The notes: generated by a model not told the origin, from the letters alone. A stretch of DNA of 64,000 bases from Rhynchopus euleeides (GCA_963210315.1 OY723265.1:2046001-2110000), one strand, 5' to 3'; positions 1 through 11,327 are shown, counted from the first letter of the stretch. Translations and numbers: made by a program.

Positions 1-152
1 CACCCGCCACACATCCAAGCGGGGAGGGGCACACACAGATACACAGAGCGCACAGCGGGTAAGGTAGAGGTGTGCCCAAGCGAAACGGGAGGGCACACAT
101 CACCGGTTTGCTCTTAATACCATCATTAGTGGGGTGGCAGGTGGGCACCACC

Positions 153-1143
153 ATGGCAGTCGCGAATGAGAGCTTCGTGCGAAGGTATGCGATGCGGGTG
201 CTTGGGAGAGAGCTGCCGGGGATGGGGTGGGGGTTCACAACACACAGCCACACGCCTCCCCCCCCACACCACCCCCCCGCCACCCCCCAGGCACCGGTCT
301 GAGTTCAACGAGAGCATGGCCAGCATGTCCCCGCGCCCCGCAAGCTACGCCTCAACACGCAAGAAGCGGCGGCGACCCACAGGCACCGGCAGCCCGCAGC
401 GCGCCCTCAACGACGTCATCGAGGGGGCAACACGAGCCATGGGGAGCCTGCCGCCTGCGGTGCTAGGGGCGGCTCTGTATGGCTGCACCATCGTGTTCCT
501 GTTTGTCTACTGGTGGATCTCCAGCAGCAGGCTGGGCGAGGTCAACAGGGAGCTGCAGGCCGTGTCGGGCACCGCGAAGGTGCGGGGGATGGAGCACGTC
601 GAGCTTTCGAAGCTGCTGCTGCGCCGCATCTTCGACGACTACTCCTTCCTGCTGGAGGAGGCTGCGCGTGCCATGGCGCTGACAAACGTGACAGTGTCAG
701 CCTCCGCCGGGCACGTCGCCTACAACGAGCTGCTGCCCCAGCTCTACGGGGGGTTGGAGATGGCGAGCAACGTCAGCTCGCAGATGCGCCCCGAGGCACA
801 CCACGACCTGCTGCTGTCGCTATCGCGGAGCAACCCAGGCGGCATCGGGTCCCCGCAGTGGGGCTTCAAGCGGGATGCGCAGATCCGCACCCAGGCCGGT
901 GCGCCGCTGCGCCTCGCATCTGCTGTGGACGTGCCTCCCGCAGGGCTGCAGGGGGCGCAGGGTGTGCCCAGCGGCTTGGGGGCTGGCGGGGTGGGCGGTG
1001 CGGATTCCGCAGAGCCTGCGGCTTCGCCGCAGGCTGAGGAGGCGCCGGCGTCTGTGGCAGCGTCTTCCTTCCTGGCTGTGAACACCCGGCTCGTGCTGAT
1101 CGGGTTTCTGATGGTGGTGCTGGTGTTCCGGTCCCTCTTTTAG
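153..1143 (+). CDS. Two-span membrane protein, unknown function (one intron)
   Basis: Model: exon 1 at 153-184, intron 185-290 (donor GTATGC, acceptor CCCCAG), exon 2 at 291-1143, giving 294 aa. The splice joins CGA-AG to G-CAC and restores one frame; the exon 2 frame has no good ATG of its own before codon 20. Visible features: a short N terminus, a basic cluster (RKKRRR, about residues 34-39), a hydrophobic segment at about 66-87 (GAALYGCTIVFLFVYWWI), a soluble middle with NVT and NVS glycosylation-type sequons, an Ala/Gly/Pro-rich stretch at about 215-260, and a second hydrophobic segment at the extreme C terminus (about 276-294). The C-terminal segment ends the protein, as in tail-anchored proteins. 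I recognise no family. It may sit in an internal membrane with a central domain of about 180 aa on one side. An in-frame GTG upstream is an unlikely start. Confidence 0.78.
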
Positions 1144-2160
1144 AGACGGGGGGGTGGGGGTGGGGGGGTAGTGTGTGTGAGTCTGTCGTCTGTACTCCTT
1201 GTTATATCCTAGCTGCCCTTTCATGCCAATTTCGCGTCCCCGTCGTTCCCATCCCCGTCCTGTCCCTACACCAACGGCACCCTCTTATTTTGTCACAAAA
1301 CAGGAAGCCTTGTCACAGTGAAACTGATAGTTGGCAGCGCTTTGGGTGACAGCACACAATATGTACTTGCCTTGTTGCTTTGGCTGTATTCTCTCGCGGA
1401 AAAGTGCCACGTGTTTTGTTCGTGCCCCCTTGTGGCTCTTCACTCACGACATCATCGGCAGGAGTGTGAGTGTGGAAGCGCCAGCGCATTGAATGAGACA
1501 GCAAACGTGCAGAATCAGTGACACTTTTTTGTAAACACCCGCCTCTGCTCGAAACCTTAGGAAGGGTCCCCTTCAGCAGAAAAACGCAGACACGCCCCAC
1601 AGTTTCACAGCCCAGCCTCTGTGTTTCCAGAGGCAACGCTTGTGGCTCTGTTTTTGAAAAGACTTCCGCAAACACGTGTTCACCCAATCAATTGCTTGCT
1701 TGTGCTGTGATGGTGCATCGCCCGAAGAGGCGAATCGTGGCGACAGGGTCTTGGAAACCCGTGTCCGAATACCCCCAACACATTGCTTTCTGTGGGCAGC
1801 ACATGGAATACACGCCATTGCACGAGCTGGCTGGCCGGAGTTAAAGCGAGGCAAGCATGTCCACATTCTGAGTCATGCACAACCCCCATACCATGACACT
1901 GCTGTACGTTAGGAGGGGATGGGATGTATTCAGACAAAATCCGATTGACATTTGAGGTTTCGTACGTTGGGGTGGGGTGGGGTGGGATGTATTCAGACAA
2001 AGTCCGATTGACATTTCGTGCAGCCCCCCCTCTCTCTCTCTCTCAGGCCACAAGCCCCCCAACCCGCCCGCACCCCACCCCACCCCTGCCCGGACCTCCT
2101 CGCCGTGGCCTTCGTTGCATTGTGGTCAGGCCGATTCCCATTCACCCCACTGTAGCCTTG
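1144..2160. other. Intergenic, no supported gene
   Basis: No convincing ORF on either strand. It holds a G-rich tract just after the upstream stop and a segment at 1383-1490 that is repeated at 21820-21905. The shared part includes CTCTTCACTCACGACA and GGAGTGTGAGTGTGGAAGCG. It also holds the direct repeat listed separately at 1918-2015. Confidence 0.6.
1918..2015. repeat. Direct repeat, two copies about 63 bp apart
   Basis: GATGTATTCAGACAAA-GTCCGATTGACATTT appears at about 1922-1951 and again at 1986-2015 with one mismatch (AATCC versus GTCC). The copies are separated by a G/T-rich spacer (GGGGTGGGGTGGGGTGGG). The role is unknown; it lies about 230 bp before the next start codon. Confidence 0.7.
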
Positions 2161-2243
2161 GTGACGACATCACACTTCCCCACACACACTCTCTCACGCT
2201 GCAGACCTCGGGTGCAAGAGCAACAAGCGCAGAGACCGCCAAG

Positions 2244-2585
2244 ATGACGACCGTGCCATACTTCGGTGCTGGGGGGCGTGTGTCGTACGCCCGTGAGCTT
2301 GACGGCACCCTCGCGACCCACCCCGACTTCTTCACCCCGCGCATCAGGGCTGTCGAGCTCGACATGCAGGCGGAGGTTGCGCAGGCACACAGGCGCCTGG
2401 ACACTGACCATCTTGCACAGCAGGTCGCATCGGAGGACAGGTGGACGGCGATGATGCGCAACATCCACAGCGAAGCCCACGCGCGTATCGACACCGGGAG
2501 GGGTGCTCGCGCGGTGTCCCCGCCGCAGGTGTACGCGCCGTCGCCCTCTCCTCACGCCCACACACTGCTGCCGAGGGTGCAGTGA
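2244..2585 (+). CDS. Small uncharacterised protein, 113 aa
   Basis: Intronless ORF starting ATG-ACG-ACC-GTG. It has a GC-rich third position like its supported neighbours. A pyrimidine-rich stretch ending in CTGCAG lies at 2190-2204, about 40 nt upstream of the ATG, matching the arrangement at other genes here. The protein is soluble, with a helical middle rich in Ala, Arg, Glu and His (about residues 30-80) and a Pro/Ser/His-rich C-terminal tail. No membrane segment, signal peptide or known motif was recognised. It could be a flagellar or cytoskeletal small protein, but nothing proves this. Support comes from codon composition and context only. Confidence 0.55.
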   Translation: MTTVPYFGAGGRVSYARELDGTLATHPDFFTPRIRAVELDMQAEVAQAHRRLDTDHLAQQVASEDRWTAMMRNIHSEAHARIDTGRGARAVSPPQVYAPSPSPHAHTLLPRVQ

Positions 2586-3712
2586 TGATGCACGATTTTT
2601 GGCTCGCAGCGTCCCCCGGGGGTCGCTGTTGCGCGTTTGCCACCCCGTGTTGTTCGAGCGATGCCTTCGGGTAACCCGTTCCGGGCGAGCGGTGGAGCTG
2701 AGGCTCAGGCCACGAAGAGGGACGGGAGGAGGAGCTGAATCTTTATAGAGTTTAGCACCTCCATGCGTCAAACCATCGCAGCGGCCTCACAGCAACACGC
2801 ACAGCCATTAGTGGTGCGCAACCCAACAAGAAGAAGTTCGCTCGTTGGATCTGTTGAGAACATACACAATGTGTTTCTACCGAGCGAAAATGAGTGCGCG
2901 GTTGTTCTGCAGTTTAGAGAAGAATTTCCACCCCGGTGGATCGCAGATGGCATCACCGGTTATTGCTGGGTATTACCAAAGGGGGGTGGGGGAGGGGGGG
3001 AACGGGTGCGGTGGGAGAGGAGAGAGCCCAGCCCCTGTTACAGTTCTTTGCAGGGGGGGGGGGGGGGGGGCTCTCCGACTCTATATCACCCGCCACGCCC
3101 CCTCCCCGACCCCCTTCTTGTCTGTTGTATTCCTTGTCCAAAAAAAACATCCCAGCCAACCCCATCCCATCCCATTCCAAACATTGTACGCCCCCCATTA
3201 TTATTGTTGTTTTTTTCCCGCCTTGTTTTGGGTGTTGTCCCCCCCCCTTCCCCTTCTCACTTCACACCCAGTAGTTTGTACATTTTCTTCTTCTTCCCAC
3301 CCCACCCCCCCTGACCCTGTTGGGGTCACGTGTTCCTCATCTGTGTGCCTTTGCGGGTGCCTCCACTACGGTGCGACTCCACTCGGCAAAAAAGATCAAC
3401 TTGTGTGCGGGTGGACGGGGGGGAGGAGGGGGGGCAAAGAGTCCGGCTGTGAGGGCCGCACCCACAGCAGCACCAGCCCCCCGCTGATCTTGGTGTATAA
3501 TTATGCACATGCGACCCCACCGCTGTGCCCCATGGCATGCTCATTCGGCTGCAAAATGCAACCAGACACCCGAGGCTGGCGCCCCACACCCACACCCGGA
3601 CCCCCTTCCCTTTTGGTGCTCGTTGGCAGGCGGTTGTGTGGAAGCTTCCAAGGAAGTGTGTTGTGAAGTGTGGTGTCGTCTGCGGGTCGGCATGTGGCAA
3701 GTGGGTCATGGG
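2586..3712. other. Intergenic, homopolymer-rich
   Basis: No convincing gene. Contains an uninterrupted run of about 22 G at 3052-3070, several C and T tracts, and A/T-rich pieces. Long ORFs here are low-complexity by-products of the tracts. The last part leads into the duplicated 5' region of gene A1. Confidence 0.6.
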
Positions 3713-3929
3713 CAGGGAGGGCCTCTGCACGGTCAAGAGGGAGGGTAGGGCATCACACGCGTACCGCACAGCACACACACCGCACCCTCAACTCTGCAGG
3801 CATTCTTCCTTCGCTTGACACTTTCTTCAAGTCAACAAAAACCACATAACAACACCAACAACAACCAAGCGACTACTCGCGACCGTCTTCTGTGCGCTTT
3901 CGCGGCTCCCTAAAACACCCCGCCTCAAA
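3713..3929 (+). promoter_or_regulatory. Duplicated 5' region of gene A1 with putative splice acceptor
   Basis: This block is almost identical to 7883-8451 upstream of paralogue A2, apart from the transposon inserted there. It contains a pyrimidine-rich stretch ending CTCTGCAG at 3799, 130 nt before the ATG. That could be the acceptor of a trans-spliced leader or of a 5'-UTR intron. The segment ACCACATAACAACACC (about 3844-3859) is the empty version of the A2 insertion site. Confidence 0.6.
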
Positions 3930-4271
3930 ATGATTGGGATGGACGACAACACCTTCCTGCTCGGCACCTTCTCCCCGATGTACTGGGGTCTGCCCGTGAT
4001 GCTGCTGTTCCGCAACAGCAGGGCACCCCCTCCGTATGCCCTTTGAGCCCTTTGCACGCCTGCATGCACACCTGGGGCACTGTTGCCTCCGGGTGTCACA
4101 ACCCTACCCTGTTGGGGACTACACCACACCACACCCCACCACCACAGGTCTGCCCCCTACATCATCGTTGGCGCTCTGGGTGCCTGGCTCGCCGCCTTCC
4201 ACTCCCGCACCGTGACCGACATGACGGCACCCGTCACCAAGGCTCTGACCTGGAAGCCCCGCAGCATGTAA
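3930..4271 (+). CDS. Microprotein family member A1, 76-aa membrane protein (one intron)
   Basis: Exon 1 is 3930-4033, the intron is 4034-4147 (GTATGC...CACAG, 114 bp) and exon 2 is 4148-4271. Splicing yields 76 aa. The N terminus MIGMDDNTFLLGTFSP is followed by a short hydrophobic stretch (YWGLPVMLLFR), an NSRAPP hinge where the intron falls, a second hydrophobic stretch (YIIVGALGAWLAAF) and a polar C terminus with TKALTWKPRSM. The intron position is identical in all five family members of this window, which strongly supports the model. The size and the two short hydrophobic segments resemble accessory subunits of organellar membrane complexes, but I recognise no named family. The closest relative is A2; they differ at residue 35 (P/A) and near the C terminus (VTK/VAR). 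Confidence 0.82.
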
Positions 4272-6235
4272 GACACACACTGCTCGTCTCCCTCCCCTGG
4301 GCACCACACACCACCACGGTGACCGCTTGCTGCTCTCAGTGCCTGGCCTTCCTGACGTGCTGAAGCAACTGGAAGAAGCAGGGCCTGCGTGCAAGACGGT
4401 GACAGATTGCACTGCTGTGCAGTGCCAATAGACACTGGGGCACTGGAATGTGCCCCATTTGTCGGGTGCCCGGCTGCGGGGCGGGGGGCGGAGGTGTCCT
4501 TCAGAACGAAACACAGTGATGTATAGTTCTTACTTTATTTCGTACAGCCCCCTTCCCCCCCTTCTCCCCCGCCCTCGCGCGTGATCCTGCGTGGTAAGCG
4601 CAGCAGCACCGAGGAGGTGGAGGAGGAAGGGAGGGGGGTTTTCCCAGAAGATGAAAACGAAGCGAAAAAAATATTTTATCCCGACCCCCGGCCGGGCCGG
4701 CATGCCTTTATTATTTTTTCGGAAGGAAAAATATTTGTGTATTGCCGGAAACTTCTCAGCTTCCCCCTCCCCCCAATTCCCTGTTTTTCTTTGGCTTTTT
4801 TTTCTACAGTTATTTTTTTTCAGTACAGTTCGGCGGTAGCCAGCTCAGGAGGAAAAAAACATCACCGGGAGGCATCTCTTGACGAACACGCTTCACAACC
4901 AACCCCCAACAGGCAGGTGCGGGGAGTGCTGTTCTTGGGAAGACCACTGACGCTTTTCGTTTGGCAACACCAAACAAGTCGCTCCCTCGTCTCTCTTGAG
5001 ATGCAGCTCGGTTGAATGCTTTTTTCCCCCCGTTGCTTTTTCTCCCCTCCACCCCCACCCCTCGCATTCAAATGCTTGATTTGCCTTCTTCTTTTTTTTT
5101 GCCTTTTAATTTTGGCTGGGCAGATGCGGCCAGGCTCATACGTCTCCACCTGGCACTGCAAACGCCCAGCCACCGCACCCCGCCCCCCTCCACCCCCACT
5201 CCCCCCACCTGCTCTCTTTTTCTGTTCCTCAAAACGAAGCGTGGGGAGGGTGAAGGGACGGCTGTGTGGAGGGGGGAGAGGGAGTAATTCAGGAGGTGTC
5301 CTGGGGGGGGGGGGGGTCGGTGTGCGCAGTGCCTTTGTCCGGACATACGAGCGGGGGGGGGGGGGGGGCAGTCCTCTTCCTTAAGAGACACACCCTCTCT
5401 CCTGCGCCAACCAGATCAGCACTGGCACGCCAGGTCCCCTCCCCTCCCCACCCTCTCTCTCTCTCTCTCTCTCTCTCTCCTCCCCCCACCACACACAACA
5501 GCCTCCCCTCGTGCCCCCACTCGTGCACCTCTTTGCAGCATTTCTTGAGACGGGGGGGGTTTTGTCTTGCGAGGGTGGGGGGGGGGGGGGGGGTTGAGGT
5601 GACGGCTTTAGTGGCCCACCCGACCCTTCCCCGGCGCATCCATCCCCCCCCGTCGTATTGTATTTTGCCAACATTACTTTTGCCATTCTCATCGCGAGAT
5701 TTTTTCCCCCTTTCTTTCAGGCCGGGTTGCAGTAAACACGGTGCAGTGGCATTTTTTTTCTGAGAGGACGTCTGTAGCCTGTCAGTGAGGTGTCCTGCAA
5801 AGTGGAGCTGTTGCGGTCCCTATTCTGCTTGGGGGAAAATCTGGTTCGAACATGTTGTCGCGAGAACAGATCGGATAGAGAGCGATGGGTGGGGGTGGGG
5901 GTGGTATGGGGGCGGAGCGGGAACAATCGATCGAAATAAAATGGGGGAAAAATAATGGCTGTTCGGACTCCCCCCCCCTCCCCCCTCCATGTCGGGGGGA
6001 GGGTGGGGTGCCTTTTGTCGCGCGTTTGGTTCTGTGTGCCAGAAAAGATGCGATCCCTGCCCTGTCAAATCATCGAATTGTTGCGGGGTGGGTTCACTTC
6101 TTCTGCAGTTGAGAGAGTCAAATGAGGAGAGGATCACCTCCCCCTCCCACCCGCCTGACCCCCCCCGCTCCCCCCGCCCTCTTCACCTGCCGCCCCCTGA
6201 GGCCCGATGCCCAGACGCGCTGGGCGAAATGCGTG
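4272..6235. other. Intergenic between A1 and B1
   Basis: No supported gene. Contains A/T-rich blocks (4660-4860), a (CT)n microsatellite at about 5453-5479, several poly-G runs of 10-18 bases (about 5303, 5354, 5578) and C tracts. It shows no obvious similarity to the A2-B2 intergenic segment, although the flanking genes are near-identical. Confidence 0.6.
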
Positions 6236-6295
6236 TGTGGGACCGCCACCTCCTGCCTGCAGCAAACACAGCGCCGCCGCAAAACAAAAGCAACA

Positions 6296-6613
6296 ATGAT
6301 CGGTGTGGATGACAACACGTTTGTGTCGGGGTCCTTCTCCCCCCTGTACTGGGGGCTGCCCGTGATGATGCTGTACCGCAACAGCAGGGCCCCTCCTGCG
6401 TATGTGCCACTGCAGCCTCCGCCACCACACACGTCATCACACATCACACCACGAACACCTCCGCCACCACCACCACCACCCACCCCACACTGCAGCTACG
6501 CACCAGCCCTGATCGCCGGTGCGACTGCCCTCTGGGTCCCGTTGTACTACTCTGACGCGGTGCGCGATTCCACGAAGTACCTCACGTACGCCCTGACCTG
6601 GAGGGGCAAATGA
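6296..6613 (+). CDS. Microprotein family member B1, 73-aa membrane protein (one intron)
   Basis: Exon 1 is 6296-6399, the 96-bp intron is 6400-6495 (GTATGT...CTGCAG) and exon 2 is 6496-6613. The spliced protein has 73 aa: MIGVDDNTFVSGSFSPLYWG, hydrophobic PVMMLY, the NSRAPPA hinge, then an exon 2 part with hydrophobic ALIAGATALWVPLYY and a C terminus of TKYLTYALTWRGK. The intron is a multiple of three and has no stop, so the unspliced frame also stays open; conservation with A and C members shows it is an intron. A CCTGCAG acceptor-like site lies at 6262, 33 nt before the ATG. The protein is identical to B2 at 11010. Function unknown. Confidence 0.82.
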   Translation: MIGVDDNTFVSGSFSPLYWGLPVMMLYRNSRAPPAYVPLQPPPPHTSSHITPRTPPPPPPPPTPHCSYAPALIAGATALWVPLYYSDAVRDSTKYLTYALTWRGK

Positions 6614-6689
6614 AGAGCACCTTGATGTCTTCCGCCAGGCGCGCAAAATCCACACCACACACGCACCTATTGAGTTGCAATCCCTTTCT

Positions 6690-7880
6690 CCATGAAGTAC
6701 TCTTGAGTACTTCTTGCGTGCCCTGTACTGATCGGCCATGTCTCGGGTTTTGACCCACCCCATGCACGCTGCGGGGGCGGAGGGCGAAGGGGCAGTGCTG
6801 AGGAAAAAATGAGCCACCTCCGAGCGCTTGTCAGCCTGGCATCCAACACAAGCTGCAGCGCCTTGGGAATACGCGCCGGCGTGGGGGTCGCATTATAGTC
6901 GCCGTGACAGGTGCAGCGCGCCACGTGAGCCCCTTGGTTCCGGCCTTTCCCTCCCTCTTGGGCAAAGCGTTGCAGCGCTAGGTTCGGAGAAGCTGGCCCA
7001 GTCGGCTGCCTTCTCTTGGCCAGGCGTGCCAGCGTTGTGGCTCTCTTCAACACCCCCTCTCCCTCCCCCCGACGTTTCTGCATTGTTCCATTATGATCTG
7101 CTTGCAGCACAGTCCACGCTCCCCCCTTTCCCCCTAACTCCTCCTTCTTTGTTCCCCTCAAGCCCCCACTCCCCGCTTGCATAGTTTCCGCCCCGGATGA
7201 TGTGTTCGAGCCTGTCCGCTCCAGCATGCTGTTCGCAACCCTCCTTGCTCTAAAAAGTTCAGTGTGGCTGACTGGGGGGTGTGGGGGGGAAGTGCACGAC
7301 ATACACAGCATGCCAGGCGCTTGCCAGAAGTGCCACACAGTCTCATGCGCCTGCCAATCACACACGAATACTGCCGCATGAGTAAAATATCTTGTGTGCG
7401 CTCGACGACAAGCAACCCGGTGCCGCCATTTTTTTTGCAGCTGCTGGGCAGGGCGATTCTCTTATTATTCTGCCAATTGCAGCATTTGCGCGCGAAAGGA
7501 GTGCATGATGGGTTTCTTTCGTGCGATCGGCGAAACCAAACAGCACGCATTCCTCTCGTTTGTTTCACCCCTTTCTTTGCCTTCTCTCCATAAAATGGCC
7601 CTGCACGAACCCCCAGCTGTACTACAACCCCTGGTATACTTTGGGGCGAGGTCAGAGCTCTCTCTCCTTCTATTGCCTCCCCCCCCCACCGCTCCAGGCC
7701 GCGGTGTCGTGCCTACGAGCCAGCCCCCCCCATGCGATAGCGAGTGTCCGTGTGAGTGACCCCCTTCTGAGATAAGCCGCCCAACGTAAGGAATGAGAAA
7801 GTAGCAAAAAGGTGAGTCGACCCCGACCGCCCCTTCTTTTCCCCCCTGCAGGACGTAGTTCGCACCCTGCGATTGGCTTT
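6690..7880. other. Intergenic between B1 and A2
   Basis: No supported gene. It holds pyrimidine-rich tracts (7040-7180) and scattered short ORFs on both strands without recognisable motifs. The B-type 3' flank (about 80 bp after the stop, shared with B2) ends near 6690, and the A-type 5' flank begins near 7883. Confidence 0.6.
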
Positions 7881-8023
7881 ATGACTTTCAGCAGGGCCTC
7901 CGCACGGTCAAGAGGGAGGGTAGGGCATCACACGCGTACCGCACAGCACACACACCGCACCCTCAACTCTGCAGGCATTCTTCCTTCGCTTGACACTTTC
8001 TTCAAGTCAACAAAAACCACATA

Positions 8024-8368
8024 CCGTATACGTAAATATTATGGAACGTAAATATTATGGAACGGGCCCATTTTTGGCCGGTCCGTTCCATAATATTTAC
8101 GTTCCATAATATTTACAGGGCCAGTTGGGGACTCGGTGGTGAGGACGGCTTGCGTCAGGAATCGCGCGAAAAGTGCACGAGTAGGTCCCGTCAGGGACTC
8201 TGTATGCCGTCCGATCACCTGGTCCAAGTCCCCGAGTCGCAGAAAGCCCTGTAAATATTATGGAACGAAAAAAATCTGGAACGCCAACCCACCAGCGTTC
8301 CAAAATATTTACGTTCCATAATATTTACGTTCCATAATATTTACGTTCCAAAATATTTACGTATACGG
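8024..8368. mobile_element. 345-bp MITE with TA target-site duplication, inserted in the A2 leader
   Basis: Ends are CCGTATACGTAAATATT on the left and its complement on the right, extended by internal repeats of GTAAATATTATGGAAC near both ends. TA flanks both sides (8022-8023 and 8369-8370). The paralogous A1 sequence (about 3844-3859) has the uninterrupted site with a single TA, so insertion and duplication are read directly. There is no coding capacity for a transposase. A near-identical copy lies at 49830-50153. The TA duplication and short inverted-repeat structure resemble Tc1/mariner-type non-autonomous elements. Relative to A1, the element sits between the putative splice acceptor (7974) and the A2 ATG. 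Confidence 0.93.
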
Positions 8369-8451
8369 TAACAACACCAACAACAACCAAGCGACTACTC
8401 GCGACCGTCTTCTGTGCGCTTTCGCGGCTCCCTAAAACACCCCGCCTCAAA

Positions 8452-8813
8452 ATGATTGGGATGGACGACAACACCTTCCTGCTCGGCACCTTCTCCCCGA
8501 TGTACTGGGGTCTGCCCGTGATGCTGCTGTTCCGCAACAGCAGGGCCCCTCCTGCGTATGCTCTTTGAGCCCTTTTGCACGCCTGCATGCTGTGGACGGA
8601 AGGCCGCACACACCTGGGGCACTGTTGCCTCCGGGTGTCACAACCCTACCCTGTTGGGGACTACACCACACCACACCACACCACCACAGGTCTGCCCCCT
8701 ACATCATCGTTGGCGCTCTGGGTGCCTGGCTCGCCGCCTTCCACTCCCGCACCGTGACCGACATGACGGCACCCGTCGCCAGGGCTCTGACCTGGAAGCC
8801 CCGCAGCATGTGA
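8452..8813 (+). CDS. Microprotein family member A2, 76-aa membrane protein (one intron)
   Basis: Exon 1 is 8452-8555, the intron is 8556-8689 (GTATGC...CACAG, 134 bp) and exon 2 is 8690-8813; 76 aa. It is near-identical to A1 in exons and intron, except that the A2 intron has about 20 extra bases. Protein differences are at residue 35 (A instead of P) and VAR instead of VTK before ALTW. The start MIGMDDNTF and the C terminus KPRSM are intact, so the copy looks functional at protein level. Its leader, however, is interrupted by the MITE at 8024-8368. If the leader is spliced at the CTGCAG ending 7974, the 5' UTR becomes about 477 nt and contains several upstream ATGs from the element. Confidence 0.82.
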
Positions 8814-10945
8814 AGACCGCCTGCTAAGATGCACACAACCCCCCTCCGTTTTTTGCGGAGTGGCCGGAGGGAGGGAGGGGCACAACACAACACAGCACGC
8901 GGGACCTTCGTTCTGATCGCCCCACATGCGCGCCCACAATGGTATTGAATTACCTTGCTTGGGCCTGCTGTCGAGCCCCTTACCTCTCCCGATATGAATT
9001 TCAACCACGGATCCCGACGGCGGTGCTGTGTCCAAGCCGCAGCGTTCTGTGGAGGCCGTGGGGCGGGCGGGTCAGAAGACCCCCTTCCCCACCGGCTTGT
9101 GGCAGTGGTTGGGGTTGCAGCGTTGCTGGAGAGGGTGGCTTTCGGGACACCCCACCCAACCGCATGCCACGGCGCGTGCGTGATTCTTGGCCCCAGCGCT
9201 CAAAAACCCCCGTCGGGTGATTCTTTTTTTTGCCCTCCTTCCCTCCCCTGTTGCAGATGTGGGTGGTGCTCCCACAAAGAATCCTGCCTAGGGGTAGGGG
9301 AGGAGAGGAGGCTTGGTAAGAGCAAAAAAGAAAAGAAAAGGAAAAAAAATCTCAAAAATCGTTCAAAATTATATCCCGCTTACTCACCCAGATGGTGTGC
9401 GTGCCGCTGTCAAGGCGAATGTGCACATGTTCTACCCCCCCTTCCCCACCCGTCGACCTTTGATCGTCTTCTGTTTATTTTTCCTGGGCGGTTCCCCAGG
9501 GTTTGGCAGACAAACAACGCCAGATCGTTCTTTTTTTTTTTTGCGTTTTTTGCGAGTTACGAGCGACGGAAGTTGCGACGTGACGGAGGAGAAATTCTAC
9601 CACTTCCAGCTGGAGGATGTGCCCCTTCGTGCCGCCTTCAAAGCTGGATGTGTGCGATTATATTTCCAATTGCATCTGATGGGGGTCCTCGCTCCGAGTC
9701 ACTATGAGTCACGAGTCGTCAGTATTCAGCCAAACATGGCTGACTTCTCACTTTTTCTCACTCAGTCACACTTGGTAGCGAGGGCCCCCGATTTTTGACT
9801 TTATTTTTTCGCCGCGTACATTTTTTGAGCCATTTTTTACGCGATTTCCTTCCTCTGTTTTTCGCAGATATTTTTTTTTTGCGCGGGGCGGCAGGAAGGC
9901 GTGACCACGGCACAAGACACAGCAGCACAACACTCGCCACGCCCCAACCCTCCCACCAGGGTGTGTCTCAAGGGGCTGGCGTGCAGAAGCGTCAACACGC
10001 ATCAAACAAATGACCAACATCAACAACAAGAGCGACTGCAGCTAACCGTGTGTCGCTTCTTTCTCCCCCCCCACCAATCACGATCCCACCCGCCCACTCA
10101 CCCACCCACCGAGGTTGGGAAGTGGGCGAAGTGGCGGTGTCTGTTTCAGCCAGATCGCATCCAATACCTCTCTGTACTGCCATTTATTTATAGTTCTGTC
10201 GCAGGGAGACCCTGGTGCCCAGCGCCTCTGCCCCTGCTTCGGCAGTGGCAGGGCTTGTCACTCGGTGGGTTTTCCCCCCTGCACTTTTCTGAACGGAGGG
10301 GCGACCCCCCTCACCCAACCGGCTCCCATTATGCTGTGAAGACGCTGCCAAAAGAAATAGCTTACGACTTACTTAGGATCTGTATTCCCCCACCCTGTCG
10401 CCACTTTTGTGCAGAGGCGTGCGCAGTAGTGCAAAGGCTGTGCGGGTGAGCCCAGTGCACTGCTGTTCAAAAGATTCACATATGGATGCGGCCACCTCGG
10501 CCCGTCTCTGATCTCCCTCAGAAATGCGCTCTGTGGTTTCCAGGGTGGGTGAATTTTTGCTCTCGGGGGTAGTCTAGTTCACAGTCAGGGGGTGGTGGTG
10601 GTGGTGGTGGTGGTGGTAGCGAGGCACGGGAGTGCCAAGACTGTTTTCGGGCGCCCCTGGCGGAGGTGGTTTTGCCCAGACCCCCCCACCCCACCCACAC
10701 AATTGTGTGCCTTCGAATTTAACGACGGCTCACAGGCTTTGGAGAGAGGGGGGGGAACCCCATGTGTCTACTGTTGGAGGAAAATAGCTCGGTGTTGGTT
10801 GCCCCCTCTCTCCCCCACCCCCACCCTCCCCGCCCTCCCCGACCCGCATGCGCCAGCTGCCTTCCCTTGAGACGGTGGGTGGGGGTCTGTTTGGGGCGTC
10901 ATAGTACAGCCCTGTCTGGAGATGCGGGCAATGTGGGGGTGGGGG
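8814..10945. other. Intergenic between A2 and B2
   Basis: No supported gene. It contains an A-rich block (9320-9365), T-tracts (9529-9542, 9800-9880), the 109-bp inverted-repeat element at 9681-9789, and a (GGT)n microsatellite at about 10590-10618. Confidence 0.6.
9681..9789. mobile_element. 109-bp MITE, GGGGGYCYTCGCT family
   Basis: Starts GGGGGTCCTCGCTCCGAGTC and ends GGTAGCGAGGGCCCCC, with an internal ACATGGCTGACTTCTCAC segment shared with copies at 36388 and 39634. The flanks are GAT on both sides, consistent with a 3-bp target-site duplication. No coding capacity. Confidence 0.85.
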
Positions 10946-11009
10946 GTTAGGAACACCGCCACCTCCCGCCTGCAGCAAACACAGCGCCGCTGCAAAAACA
11001 AAAGCAACA

Positions 11010-11327
11010 ATGATCGGTGTGGATGACAACACGTTTGTGTCGGGGTCCTTCTCCCCCCTGTACTGGGGGCTGCCCGTGATGATGCTGTACCGCAACAGCA
11101 GGGCCCCTCCTGCGTATGTGCCACTGCAGCCTCCGCCACCACACACGTCATCACACATCACACCACGAACACCTCCGCCACCACCATCACCACCCACCCC
11201 ACACTGCAGCTACGCACCAGCCCTGATCGCCGGTGCGACTGCCCTCTGGGTCCCGTTGTACTACTCTGACGCGGTGCGCGATTCCACGAAGTACCTCACG
11301 TACGCCCTGACCTGGAGGGGCAAATGA
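11010..11327 (+). CDS. Microprotein family member B2, 73-aa membrane protein (one intron)
   Basis: Exon 1 is 11010-11113, the intron is 11114-11209 (96 bp, GTATGT...CTGCAG) and exon 2 is 11210-11327. The predicted 73-aa protein is identical to B1 and the intron differs by about one base. The putative acceptor CCTGCAG at 10975 is 34 nt upstream of the ATG, as in B1. About 80 bp of 3' flank is shared with B1, after which the sequences diverge. Because even the intron is conserved while the intergenic DNA is not, recent gene conversion or single-gene duplication is likely. Function unknown, as for the rest of the family. Confidence 0.82.
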   Translation: MIGVDDNTFVSGSFSPLYWGLPVMMLYRNSRAPPAYVPLQPPPPHTSSHITPRTPPPPPSPPTPHCSYAPALIAGATALWVPLYYSDAVRDSTKYLTYALTWRGK

